NCBI GenBank assembly: GCA_002049455.2 | Contig: KV918880.1 | Coordinates: 1-64,000, forward strand | Length of the DNA stretch: 64,000 nt | Reading direction: 5' to 3' | Origin: Porphyra umbilicalis | Lineage: Eukaryota; Rhodophyta; Bangiophyceae; Bangiales; Bangiaceae | Shown here: positions 33,696 through 44,150 of the stretch, one piece after another | How the letters are laid out: each line of letters starts with the position of its first letter | Position numbering within the stretch: the stretch's first letter is position 1 | The notes under the pieces: generated by a model | What the model was told of the DNA's origin: nothing | The model's database searches: none | What the model saw: the letters and a program-made list of their open reading frames with translations, nothing else | Translations under genes and position numbers: made by a program

Positions 33696-33915
33696 ACGGA
33701 CAGGAATACCCCTCCGGCTTCACCCTCCCCTCGTTGCGGGAGAGAAGACGGGAATACCCTTCCGTCTACTCCCATCGTACCTTGATAGGAGATAGATGGG
33801 AGTTCGCTTCCGTCTGTACCCCCGAGACCTTGGGGGGGGATAGACGGGAATTCCCTTCCACCTGCGCCCCCCTCACACGGAAGGAAGGAAAACGGGACTA
33901 ACCTTCCGTCTCCAC
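33696..33915. repeat. 48-bp tandem repeat, about 4.5 units
   Basis: The anchor GACGGGAAT and its variants begin at 33699, 33747, 33795, 33843 and 33891, exactly 48 bases apart. On the minus strand each unit is 16 codons (such as GREFPSIPPQGLGGTD) inside an open frame from about 34162 to 33488. That frame has no ATG start and no known domain. A second minus frame (33221-33478) follows, Arg/Ser/Glu-rich. Whether this is a gene or only a minisatellite is open. Confidence 0.8.
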
Positions 33916-34239
33916 TACCACCGCCCGGCGCGCCACGCGCCTGCCCGGTCAAGCTTGCTTGATCCCCCGTCGGAGGACGGATTCCTTCGAGGTCCCCGGC
34001 TGCCGAGTCCTCGCCAGCTCCGTCACGGCCACCACGGCCAGCACCAGTAATTCGCGAATGTGGGAGTACAGGCTCGTACCAGTGGTCGGATATCCCTCGG
34101 CCTGTGAACGACCGTGTCACCGGGAAAGGGGGGGGGTCAGTAGACGTTCTCGTCCCCACCACGGTGGTTTACTCAGGGAAGCAATGACAATTGACACCCC
34201 CCTCGGTGGTGGCTCGCGGCCGTGTCGAGGCCAGCCATA

Positions 34240-36167
34240 AGACCCGCTGTCCCGGAGCCAGCGCGTGTACGCAAGTGCAGTTCCGGGCCTCGCAAGGGCG
34301 CCTCTCCGCCACGTTCTCGATGCCACCCGACAGGTAGTGTCAGGAGATCCCGCGAGTGGCCCGTGTCCGGCCACGCTATGGGGCCCGTCACAAATAGCAC
34401 GGCTAATCGGCCGCAAACTAAACTTGCACTAGAGAGACCTCGTACTGTCAACCAGATGGCCCGAGATTGACCGCAATCGGCCCGACCAGATGGGGTCGTC
34501 TCACAAGCAGGCGCGCTGTGTCCAAAACTTCCTTGCGATCGCCGTGAGATGCCCCCTCCAGATGCCGCGTTTTAAGCAATCGAATCACGACAGTTTTGTT
34601 GGCCCGTCAAGACAGCCGTGGTCGAATCAGGCGTGCTTGGCGGACTTAATACCATATTTGGACACAATCTCGTGCACTTGCCCGCGCCGTAAATACACAG
34701 CCCGAGTCGATCTCACATGAGCTTCGCATGGCTATCTCAAAATCATCTTTCGCGTCTACTCCTTATAGATTTACATGCCGGCTAATTCTTGAACTATCCT
34801 GGCGATGGAATACCGACCCGCAGTGTCGTCACTATGTTGCTCCCGTTCACACCAAGCACCATCGCCCGCCCACCCCCTCCCCTTCCTTCCGTCCCTTCCT
34901 CCCGCTCGGCTCCCCTCCGCCTTCTTCCCCCCCCCCCCCCCTGGACGTTTTTCGAACCTTGGCAGCGGCCGCTTGTGGGGGGGAAGATGCGGGCAATCTG
35001 AGCGCGGAAAGCTACACTGTGGCGGTCGGCTGCGGTCGGCGACGGCTGTCGGGGCTGCGGTCCGGTCGGAGCGTGGGCGAAAGGTGGTGAGGCGGGAAAG
35101 GCGGGCCGGGGGCGGGTGGTTTGGAGGGGGGGTGGCCGGTCGGAGGGGCAGGGCAGGTAGTGAAGAGATGGGAGGGTGGCCGCGGGCGGTGGGTGGAGGT
35201 GTGTCGCCGCCTGCCAGCAACAGACACTCCTTTCAAGTTGGGCGCGGTGGCCGACTCGGTCAGAAAGCGCGGCTGGGTGGGCGCCCGTGTGCCACGAGGC
35301 GTCTGTCCGGGGGGTGCTCGGGGGGAGGGGTTAGAGCAATGTTTGCGCGGGCATCTGGCAGCCTTTGGAGTGCTGGGTCGGGCGAGAAAGCGCGCGCGCT
35401 CGCAGACTGCCGCCACCTGCGAGCGAGGGCGAGACCGGACACGCAGGTGCGAGCGCCATCCCGATGGATCGGCTGGATCGATAATCGGGCACTTTGACGC
35501 TGAGCAGCGCTTTGTGCGCTCAACCCGTCGATCACTGCCCTTTTTTTTTTCGAGCCTACGTGTGCCACTGGCACCAACGGTTGCGTCTTCCCTGGAGCTC
35601 CCGGCAGGTACTGTATGTTAATTCCCTGTTTGGCAAAACGTCGACGCAAGGGCGTCCGTGGGGAGAAAAAACAATGGGCAAACGAGCTGGAATCGACGAT
35701 TCTGGTCATCCACGTCGTTGACCCAGACGCGCGGCAGGGACGATACCGCGCGTCCCCGGGGAATGGCGCGACACCACCCGCCCGCCCCCAAGGGTCGCCG
35801 CCCCGCGGACACCGCAACGCGGTCGGCGCGTGCGCGCACGACGGTGGCGCAGCCGCCGTGGCCGCCCCGCCGGGCGGGCGTCCGTCGCTCTCGGGGCGGG
35901 GGGGGTCAGGCGCGTCGGCGCGGCGCCCGCCCGCCGCCCGCCGCCCGCCGCGCGGCCGACCGAGTCGCAACGGCGGCGGCGGGTGCGCGCGTGTCCGCCC
36001 CGCCGCGGGTGCCCCACGGCGGGGGCACAGCGGCGCCGCCGCCGCCGCGGCGCGCGCGCAGCCGGCCGGCGCCGCGGCCGCGGGGTGCCGACGGCGCAGC
36101 CGCGGCGGCGGCGGGGGAGCGCCCCCCGCGGCGCCGGTGGGGGCAATGGCCGTCGCGACGCGGGCAC

Positions 36168-36201
<34 letters not shown>

Positions 36202-36473
36202 GCGTGGCGCGTCGGGCTTTCCGCTCCTGTCCCCGCCTCGGGCCACCGGCGGCGGGGCTCAAGGCTGGTCGGCGTCGGCGCCGCGCGGCGCGCCGAGGCT
36301 GCGGCGGCGGCGGCAAGGTGGGTGAGGGCGGCCACGCCCCTCGCCCCAGCCGCGTCCCCCACGCCGGGGCACGCCCCCCAACCCCCCCCTCGCCCCCCCC
36401 TCGCCCCTCCCTCCTTCCCCTCCGAGCTGCTTTACCGGTCTTGCCCTCCCGCCGCCGCCCTCCGTGCGGCGCG
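34240..36473. other. Boundary of the mobile island and upstream region of the Cys-rich gene
   Basis: GC jumps sharply near 34.85 kb, marking the end of the lower-GC island. From about 35.7 to 36.45 kb the DNA is CGG/GCC low-complexity (including a pure GGC run near 36170-36200), open in all frames and translating as Arg/Ala/Pro. No gene is supported. The last few hundred bases should hold the promoter and leader of the gene at 36474. Confidence 0.4.
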
Positions 36474-39005
36474 ATGGAACGCGGTCAGCGGTGCTCCCTG
36501 GTGGCGGCCGCCGCCGCCGCCGCCATTGTGGTCACCCTCGCGACCGTTGGCGCCATCCCCGCTGGCGCGTCGGCGGCGAGCGGCGTCCCCCCCCCCCTGC
36601 GCCTGTCGACGGTCGTGCGGCCCGGCGCGCCCGAATACAAGGGCAACGGGCCCGGCGGGCGGTGCGGCACGGACCGCGCCGAGTGCAACCCCGCGGCCAT
36701 GGCCGTCTGCGAGGCGCCCGACGGGACGGTGTGTGCGGACAACCGGTGCCCCGGGAGCGCCGTTGGCCAATGCCGCCGCGTCCGCGCCGGCGACAGCTGC
36801 GAGCGGGATGCCGTCTTTTGCAACGACGACCCGTTTGGGGCGCTCGTCTGCGACGAGACCGACTTTGTGTGCCGCCCGCGGACGGTCCTCGGCGTCGGGG
36901 ACGATTGCAGCCGCGGCTTGTGTGGGGAGCTTGGCGACGCGCTGCGGTGCGAGGACGTTGGGCCGACGCTCGGGGAGGGGGACACGATTGTCGAGACGCG
37001 CCGGTGCGTGCGCCTCAAGGAGCCGGGCGAGGCGTGTGGCACGCCGTCGGCGGCGGGCGTGTGTGGCCTCCGCAACGACGAGCGGGGGATTGCGCAGCTG
37101 TATTGCGTCGGCGGCGAGTGCACGCTCGACCCGGCCGCCGCGGGGCGGGGCGACCAGTGTGACCCGCCGGGCGCCGCGTGTGCCGACGGGACGACCTGCT
37201 TGGGCCGCTCGCAGCAGGTGCTCCGCCCGCTGCCCGTGTGTGGGGTGGTCGTCCCGGTCGGCGGCGCCTGTGACGCGGCCAACGCCACGTATTGTGCGGC
37301 AGAGTCCTTGTGTGGCGCCGACCAGACGTGCGTCGCGATCGACCGGAGCGGCGATGGCGGGGGCAAGGCGCCCGGCGAGGAGTGCACCTTGGCCGACTCG
37401 CGTCCGTGCGTCGACGGCTACGCGTGCGCCGACATGTCGCAGTTTGGCATGCCCGTCACCGCCCCATACCGGTGCGTCCAGTTTAACGGCGCGGGCGGGC
37501 GCTGCGGTGACCTGTCGGCTGCGTGTGAGGCGACGACCACGTGTGAGACGGCCGACGGCACCTTTTGCCCGATGAACGTGTGTCCCGGCGGCGGCCAAGG
37601 CACCTGCCGCCCCGTCCGCGTCGGCGACGACTGCTCCGGGGGGCGGGTTGTGTGCGGGACGACCATGGATTCGGAGCTGCTGTGCTTGGGCCCCGAGTTT
37701 GTGTGTGCCAAGCGCCCGCCAAAGCCGACCGTCGGGTCCGTTTGCAGCTCGTTTCTTCCGTGCAGCACGTCCACCGACCCGCCACTGTCGTGTTTGGACG
37801 TCGGGCCCGTCCTCGGCGCCGACGGCGTGCTCGTGCCGACGATGCGGTGTGTGGCCAACAAGAAGCCGGGCGCCTCGTGCGGCGCCACGGGCCCGCCAAG
37901 CCTCTGTGGCATCCTCACCAACACGCGCGAGCGGCGCCTTGACCAGCTCTACTGCGTCGACCGCACGTGCGTCATTGACCCGTCCGACGCGGTGCGGGGC
38001 GACCAGTGCAAGACGCCGGGCGCGGCGTGCAAGGACGGCAGCACCTGCCTCGCCCAATCCAAAAAACTGCCCGTGCCGCTGCCCGTGTGTGGGATCCTCG
38101 ATGTGGGCGCCGGCGACGCGTGCGACGTGGCCGTTTATACGTTTTGTGCCCCCGGCCTGGCGTGCACGGCGGGCGGCTTTTGCGTTGCGTCTGACGGCGG
38201 CGGCGGCGACGGGGATGCGGTGGCCGAGGAGACGCCGGACACGGGCGGCGGCGGCGACGGGGATGCGGTGGCCGAGGAGACGCCCGAAACGGGCGGCGGC
38301 GGCGACGGGGATGCGGTGGCCGAGAAGACGACCGACACGGGCGGCGGCGGCGGTCCCGACGGCGGCGCCACCCCGTCGTCGCCCCCGACGCCGACGGCCG
38401 CCGCCTCCCCCCCGCCGGCGGTGACGGAGACGGCTCGCCCCCCTCCCGCCGGCACGCCCGCGGCGACGCCCGCCACCGACGCGGTGGCCGTCGGCTTTGG
38501 CGCGCCCTGCACGTCGGCGGGCGCGACGTGCTGGCCCGGCCTCACCTGCGGCTGCGACGGCACGTGTGGCAACGCGGCGGGCGCGCCCGTCGCCGGCGCC
38601 TTTTGCGCGACCGACGCGGACTGCCCGCAAGCGCCCGACGGCTCGACGGCGCTGTGTGTGCCGCGCTCGGGGGGGGACCCCGCCCTCCGCTGCCACCGCG
38701 TCGTGGTCGCCGGCGGCTCGTGCGCGGGCGCCTACACGCTTTGCCAAACGGGCTTTGCGTGCACCCCGCCGACGGGGCGCCGCACGTGCGTGCGCCGCGT
38801 CGGGCGCGGCGCCGCGTGTGGCGGCGCGGGGGTGGCGTGCTGGGGGGGGCTCACCTGTCGGAAGGGGGTGTGTGGGAGCACGGGCGCCCTCGACGCGCCG
38901 TGCGACACGACGGCGGATTGTGTGTCGCCGCTGCTGTGCGTCTTGCCCCCAAGTGCGCCGGCCGACGCGCCCCGCCGTGACTGCCAGTACACGCCCTACG
39001 GCTGA
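36474..39005 (+). CDS. Secreted cysteine-rich protein with duplicated halves
   Basis: 843 aa from ATG 36474, intron-free. The N-terminus is a signal peptide (MERGQRCSLVAAAAAAAIVV, Ala-rich to about residue 35), so the protein should enter the secretory pathway and end up outside the cell or in the wall. Two homologous Cys-rich modules follow (about residues 60-290 and 340-560). Each opens GGRCG, contains C-x-T/A-DGT-x-C and (R)C-x-P/V-R-V/A-G-D, then DVGP-x-LG, QLYCV, RGDQC and TCL. A Gly/Asp/Thr spacer with three 16-residue repeats (38196-38339) and a Pro/Ala linker separate them from a third, shorter Cys-rich region ending DCQYTPYG. I do not recognise a named domain; a matrix, wall or disulfide-scaffold role is inferred. 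Confidence 0.8.
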   Translation: MERGQRCSLVAAAAAAAIVVTLATVGAIPAGASAASGVPPPLRLSTVVRPGAPEYKGNGPGGRCGTDRAECNPAAMAVCEAPDGTVCADNRCPGSAVGQCRRVRAGDSCERDAVFCNDDPFGALVCDETDFVCRPRTVLGVGDDCSRGLCGELGDALRCEDVGPTLGEGDTIVETRRCVRLKEPGEACGTPSAAGVCGLRNDERGIAQLYCVGGECTLDPAAAGRGDQCDPPGAACADGTTCLGRSQQVLRPLPVCGVVVPVGGACDAANATYCAAESLCGADQTCVAIDRSGDGGGKAPGEECTLADSRPCVDGYACADMSQFGMPVTAPYRCVQFNGAGGRCGDLSAACEATTTCETADGTFCPMNVCPGGGQGTCRPVRVGDDCSGGRVVCGTTMDSELLCLGPEFVCAKRPPKPTVGSVCSSFLPCSTSTDPPLSCLDVGPVLGADGVLVPTMRCVANKKPGASCGATGPPSLCGILTNTRERRLDQLYCVDRTCVIDPSDAVRGDQCKTPGAACKDGSTCLAQSKKLPVPLPVCGILDVGAGDACDVAVYTFCAPGLACTAGGFCVASDGGGGDGDAVAEETPDTGGGGDGDAVAEETPETGGGGDGDAVAEKTTDTGGGGGPDGGATPSSPPTPTAAASPPPAVTETARPPPAGTPAATPATDAVAVGFGAPCTSAGATCWPGLTCGCDGTCGNAAGAPVAGAFCATDADCPQAPDGSTALCVPRSGGDPALRCHRVVVAGGSCAGAYTLCQTGFACTPPTGRRTCVRRVGRGAACGGAGVACWGGLTCRKGVCGSTGALDAPCDTTADCVSPLLCVLPPSAPADAPRRDCQYTPYG
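38196..38339 (+). repeat. 48-bp coding minisatellite, 3 units
   Basis: Three units encode GGGGDGDAVAEETPDT with small changes in units 2 and 3. Near-identity implies recent expansion, so repeat number probably varies between strains. Confidence 0.9.
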
Positions 39006-39926
39006 ACGACGCGCGTTGATGGGGGGGAGGCGGGGAGGGGCGGCGTGGGCGCAGGAGGGCAGAGGTGTTTCGGCGAGGGCGACCGCTCCACTGCGATTCC
39101 GTGCTCAGGCCGCCACGGGTGGTCGAGCCGCCATGAGTAGCGCCGCGACGGTACGTACTGTAGTGTAGGGAGGACGTAGTAGCGACTTCAACTCCAACAT
39201 GCAAATAGCCGACAGCCGTCCCCGCGCACGTGACGACGGCCGCCCGCGTCACGGACGTCTACTCCTCACCCACGTGGGGGGGACAGCGACCGCGGAACGG
39301 CGCTCCCCCGGCCCCCCCTCTCCTCCCACCCATCCCACGGCGAGTCCCCGTCCCAGTGTCGAGGCCCCCCGACGCTCGCCACGACGCCAAAGCGGTGCCC
39401 GTCATCGCGCCCACTCCCTCAAGTTGCCGCCGCCTCTGCCCCGCTGACAGCGTCTTCGCCCGAGGGTACCCACGCAGCACGCCGCGGCCGCCGCCGACGG
39501 TGGTTACAGCGGGCTCGGCCGACGCGGCGGCTCTGCGTGACGGCGGCGGCGGCGGCGGCGGCAGCGGCATCGGCGGCGGCGGCGTCAAACACCCGCCGCG
39601 CCACCACCTGCTGGGGTCCACCGACGGGGTGGGCAGCGGCGGCGGCCACCACCGACGCCGGCCGTGCGGCGCCAGCGGCCACCACCGCCGACGGCCGTGC
39701 GGCGCCAGCGGCGGCGCGCGGCCGCGGTGGTGCTGCCACACGGCTGGCGGGCTCTGAATCTGGCCAGCAGACCGCCGCCGCCCTGCGGGGTGTGCTCCTT
39801 CCCTCAAGGGCACCGCCATACTGCACGCAAAGCGCGGCGTACTGCAATGGACAGCACGCCAAGTCCTCCACGGACCGAGCACAAAAAAAGTCTCTGGTCT
39901 TTTCGTGTATGTACACCCACCCCACG
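39006..39926. other. Spacer between convergent genes
   Basis: 3' flanks of the Cys-rich gene and the bZIP-like gene. Contains GGC/GCC tracts near 39540-39600 and a short direct repeat (CACCGCCGACGGCCGTGCGG type, about 39650-39710). No gene. Confidence 0.4.
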
Positions 39927-42614
39927 TTACGCGGGCGTTCCAGAGCTCTCCCTCACGCCGGGCAGCCCCGCCGAGGAGGTAGGAGCCGCCGTCCCACCAG
40001 CCACCGCCGCCGCCACCGACGCCCCCGCCATCGTGGCCGACGTGGCCACACCCTCGCCCGCGGCGGCCGCCGCGGCGGCGGCTGCGGCTTCGGCCTTGGC
40101 GGTCAGCCGCCGAAGCCGCCGCTTCTCGTTGGAGCGCACGGCGGACAACCGGTTGCGCACCTTGCGCTGGTAGGCCGCCGAGTTGGGGTCGAGGGGCAGG
40201 GGCTCCTCGGCGGCAGCGCCGCCGTCGGCGCGTGGCCGCCGAGAAGGGACCCCCCGCCTGCGGGCGATGCCGCCCCCAACCACGCCGACGGCCGCCGCGC
40301 CCGCGGCGGCAACTCCCGCCCGCCCGCCCTGCGGGTGGAGCCAAGCGCCGCCCACCCCAGTGGGGTACAGCATAAACGGCTGCCCCGCCGCGGCGGCACC
40401 GCCGGCGGCGCCTGGCGGGAAGCACCCCAGCGCCGGCCGTGGCTGCCACCCGCCGCCGCCTGCGCTGAAGGCGGCACCAACCATGCCGACGGCCACCCCC
40501 GCCCCCCCGCCAAGCCCCGCCAGCCCTCCCCCCGCGCAGCCGAGCGGCGGATACACGGGCGTCGCCGCCTCGTCGAGCAGCGCCTGCACGAGCCCGACCT
40601 TGAGCGCATCCCGCACGTCGGGCCGCGCGAGCCCAATCGCCGACAGCACCGGGGAACGGCCAGAGATGCCGCCGGGCACCCCCAAGCCGCGGACAATGCA
40701 AAAGCCGCCGGGCGTCACGCGCACAACCGCCGGGCCGCGTGGCACGGTCGCCACCAGAATGGCGGTGGACGTGTCCATGGGTCCCGCCGACAAGACATCG
40801 TTGACGCTGACCGTTTGGTCGTCGGGGGCGAGCCGCCCAGCGCCAATCGGCGCCGACGACGAGCCGAGGAGGTCGAGCAGCACCGCCGCAAAGCCGTCAA
40901 AGTTGGTCGGGTTCACAAACGAAGACGGACCGGACGAGGCGCGGGAGGCAGGGAAGGGGGGGGGGGCACGTACGCGGGGGGCGCGCCACCACCCGGCGTC
41001 ACCCCGCCGGAGGCGACGGCGGTGGCGGTCCAGCTCGTGCCCCACCCCGAGTGGGTCGATACACTATCAATGCAGATGCTGGTCCTGCTGCCGCTCCTGC
41101 TGCCACTGCCGCTACCGCTGCCGCTGCCGTTGCCGCTCCCGCTCCCGCTCCCGCTATCCCTGGCCCTGGCCCTGTCCTCGCTAGTGCCCCCTTGGGGCTC
41201 CCCCGTCGCCTCGGAGAGCGATGGAGACGGGGACCCCAGCGACGGCGGCAAGCCGAGCTCCGCGCACAGCGACCCAAACGACAAGGACGGCGACGGGAGG
41301 CCGCCGGGCAGACTGCACAGCGGCGACGGCGGCGTCGACGGGAGCGGCGACAGCATCGGCAGGTCGTCGTCCACCAGCGCGGTGAGCGACGGGAAGGCGG
41401 CCGCCCCGCCAAACGCCTCGGCGGCGACGCGCTGCAAGTCGGGCGTCGAACACCGGGGCGGGGGCACCCGTGGCGCGGCGCCCCCCGGTGCGGCGTCAGG
41501 TGCCAAACCGCCGGCGGCGGCGGAGGCCGCCGCGGCGGCATCCGGCGCGGTCGACGTCGGCCGCGTCGCAATCTCCTCCGCGTCCACCCGGTGGAGCACC
41601 ATGTCGGGGAGCTGCCCCGGCGCCGGCGGGGAGGCCAACACGAGCATCGCCCGACGGCGGCGGGCCGTCTGCAAGTGGGACGAGAAGGACATGGTAAACA
41701 CCGCCGGGGTGCTCACAGACGCCTCGGCGAGCGGGAGAGAGCGTAGGAAGGGGAAGTGGGTGCCCATCCGCGCGTCGGCCCAGCCGACGACCACCACCTC
41801 CCGCGTCGTTTCGTCCATGAGGAAGCGGCTGCGGCTGGGGGGGAGGAGCAGGCTGGACGCCAGCGGGCCCGCCGTGACTGTTGCCGAGCTGCGGGCCTCG
41901 ACAATGCCGAGTGTGCGGCCATTGACCGAGGACAAGGGGCAAAACTGCGGCGCGGGGGGGGGGGGGGGAGCAAAACCACACGAGGGGCGCGCAGCACGAG
42001 ACGGCCCCCACAAGCCGCGACGTGACACACGCGTCAGCTCCCCATTCTACCAACCGGCACGCCATCGGCGTCGGCGCCAAAACCGCACACCTCGGGCCGA
42101 TGCGGCCGACGACCCCCCCCCCGACGCTGCCCCGAGCTGCCTCCCCCCCCCCCCGCCGGCACGTACCAGGAATTGGAGCTTGATGTCGCGCGCGAGCCCC
42201 CCCTCCACCTGCACCCGCTTGTCAACGGCGACGGAGGCGCGGAGCGCGGCGCCGGTTAGCGTCAGCCCCACCCCCGCGGCGTGCGGGGGTAGGAGCCACG
42301 CGCGCGCGCACGCGTCGCCGAGCAACAGCCGCACCGCCGCAGAGTCGGTGTGGGCGGTGAGGGGCGTGCCGCCGCCGGGGCCAATGGGGGGGGGGACGAG
42401 CCCGCCTCCATGGGGAGGGGGGGGGGGGGGCGAGGACGCCACACCCGCCCACGGCGGGCGGTGGGGGTGCGGCGCGGCGGCCGACACGGGTGGAGGGCGG
42501 GGCCCCTTGGCAGCGGGGTGGGAGCGCCAGACCAAAACCAACGTTTGCAGGGGCGGAAGGAACGACGGGGTGGGGGGGAGGAGGCGGCCGACGTCCAGGC
42601 GCGCCGGCAGGATC
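39927..42614 (-). CDS. bZIP-like transcription factor, spliced
   Basis: Three minus-strand blocks. Exon A (to 42167) ends AAGCTCCAATTCCTG before donor GTACGT; the acceptor CAG at 41945 resumes in phase, a 222-base intron. Exon B (41944 to about 40974) holds SSVNGRTLGIVEARSSATV, MDETTREVVVVGWADARMG and a long Ser/Pro/Gly region. The last block ends at 39927 with the basic region YQRKVRNRLSAVRSNEKRRL, like a plant/algal bZIP DNA-binding helix. The usual Arg at the end of N-x7-R is Asn here, and no clear leucine zipper follows (Ala-rich instead). The frame changes near a C run at about 40960; another GTACGT donor sits there, but no acceptor keeps the coding-like NPTNFDGFAAVLLDLLG. The true start is upstream and unknown. 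Nuclear regulator inferred. Confidence 0.5.
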
Positions 42615-43541
42615 CTACTCCTCTAGGAGTAGCCCGAGCCGGCCCGACCCCTCGAGAGCGGAGGTCGGGCGCCCGCGTTACTGAGACCGGCTGGGTCCAG
42701 CGTGGCACGACCGACGAGATGCCACCACGGCGGTCGCGCGCGCCGTCACGCCCGGCTGACTGCAGCCGGGCTTTGTCGTCAGATCCGGGCTGACAGACCA
42801 CCCGCCAATCGCGTGGCGTGGTGGCTGACCGTCCCGGTTGTGCGGCCGGCAACGTGACATCCACCGACGCTCTGCTGCGGGCTGATGGCGCCGCGGCCGC
42901 AGGGCCTGACAAAACAATAAAATCAAGTCTCCGTACATACGGCGGTCGGTGGAAAAGGCGTCACCCTGCAACGTACCGGCCACCCGTCACCCCGCCCCAC
43001 CGGCTGCGGTCCCGCCCGCAGTACGGCGGCCGGCTGCGGCGCTGAAAACGGCCAGAGTCGCTGTTGGCACACAGACGAGCGCGACTCTGCAACCGTGTGG
43101 AGGGCAAACGGGCGAAAGACGCAAGGCGCGCACGGAATTCTCCTTCAGTGAGGTTAGTGCCTTAAAAGAACAACAGAATAGTGCCGCGCGCAAGGCGCAC
43201 AGCCGCCCCTACCTATCGCAGAGCTCGCCTACCACCCATCGACAAAGTCCAACGGCCCTCGTCGCATGAGCCCGCCACTTGGATGGGACGAGCGACGCCA
43301 CCGGCACACAGCGTGGAGCGGTTGTGCGAAAGCAGACGACGACAGCGCGCACCCGCTTCCCGTGCGCACCGCCAGTCCGTGTGTAGCACAGAAGCGGCTG
43401 GCACTCGCGCAAGAGACGCACGAACCGGCCACGCCCGCCCGCTGCGCTCGAAAGCACGCAGTACTGCGCCGCTTCCGCCGCCGGCCTGCACTACCTTGAC
43501 AGCTCCGCCACGGTGCCCCACCCCACACCCACCTCCGCCCC
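42615..43541. other. Spacer with no gene identified
   Basis: Moderately GC-rich. It begins with a short perfect hairpin (CTACTCCT and its complement, 42615-42632). It may hold the first exon of the bZIP-like gene. No other coding evidence. Confidence 0.4.
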
Positions 43542-44150
43542 TCAAAAACCGTCAATCAAGATGATGACCAGCACAAACACCGCCGCCGTCAATACCGCAA
43601 ACAGCATGGCCAGCACGCCCACCCGGTCCGGGTCGTACGCCGGCGTCTTGGCGCCCGACCGCTCAATCATTCCAATGACCTGCCGGTACCGAAACACCCC
43701 ATACAGCAGCGCCCCCACGCCAATCGCCGCAAAGTACAAGCTCGCCGCCGTCACCAGCGGCCGCTCCCGAAACTTGGGCGTCAACCGCAGCGTCACAATC
43801 GAAAAGCCGAGCATCTGCACCCCGACGCGCATCCACGAGTGGTAGGAGCGCACGTTGGACAGGTGGTCGAGGATCCGCCCGTGTTCGGGCAGCGCGTCGA
43901 CCACGTCTGGGACGGTGGGGGAGGAGCGGAGTTCCGCGTCCCGCGCCAGCAACGCTGAAATGGCGTCGAGGAGGTCCCGCCGGTGCCGCAAGTGCCGCAC
44001 GCCGAGGTCGTCGCGCAGCTCGTCCGACGTGAGCGTCCGCAGCACGTCGCCGGTGATTTCATTCGCGGCAAACGTCGGCCCGTAGCGAGCGTAGCCGAGG
44101 GCCGACAGCCACGATTGGACGTCCGCAGAGGAGTGCACCTTGTCGGGCAT
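43542..44150 (-). CDS. SAM domain plus DUF202 membrane protein
   Basis: From ATG 44150 this is 202 aa. Residues about 7-65 form a SAM domain (VQSWLSALGYARYGPTFAAN ... LGVRHLRHRRDLLDAI), a protein- or RNA-interaction fold. Residues about 95-200 are a DUF202 domain: LSNVRSYHSWMRVGVQMLGF on the first amphipathic/membrane helix, then LYFAAIGVGALLYGVFRYRQ and a last helix AMLFAVLTAAVFVLVIIL. DUF202 is the three-helix membrane module of bacterial YidH and of the VTC polyphosphate polymerase complex. Fusion of SAM to DUF202 suggests an oligomerising membrane protein. The frame extends about 35 codons upstream without an ATG, where a TTTCTCCAG acceptor (about 44283) could join an upstream exon. Role unknown. 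Confidence 0.85.
   Translation of the reverse strand: MPDKVHSSADVQSWLSALGYARYGPTFAANEITGDVLRTLTSDELRDDLGVRHLRHRRDLLDAISALLARDAELRSSPTVPDVVDALPEHGRILDHLSNVRSYHSWMRVGVQMLGFSIVTLRLTPKFRERPLVTAASLYFAAIGVGALLYGVFRYRQVIGMIERSGAKTPAYDPDRVGVLAMLFAVLTAAVFVLVIILIDGF

Noticed and set aside
35658-36473. Upstream extension of the Cys-rich protein by 272 codons
   Set aside because: The extension is Arg/Ala low complexity, whereas the ATG at 36474 is followed directly by a good signal peptide.
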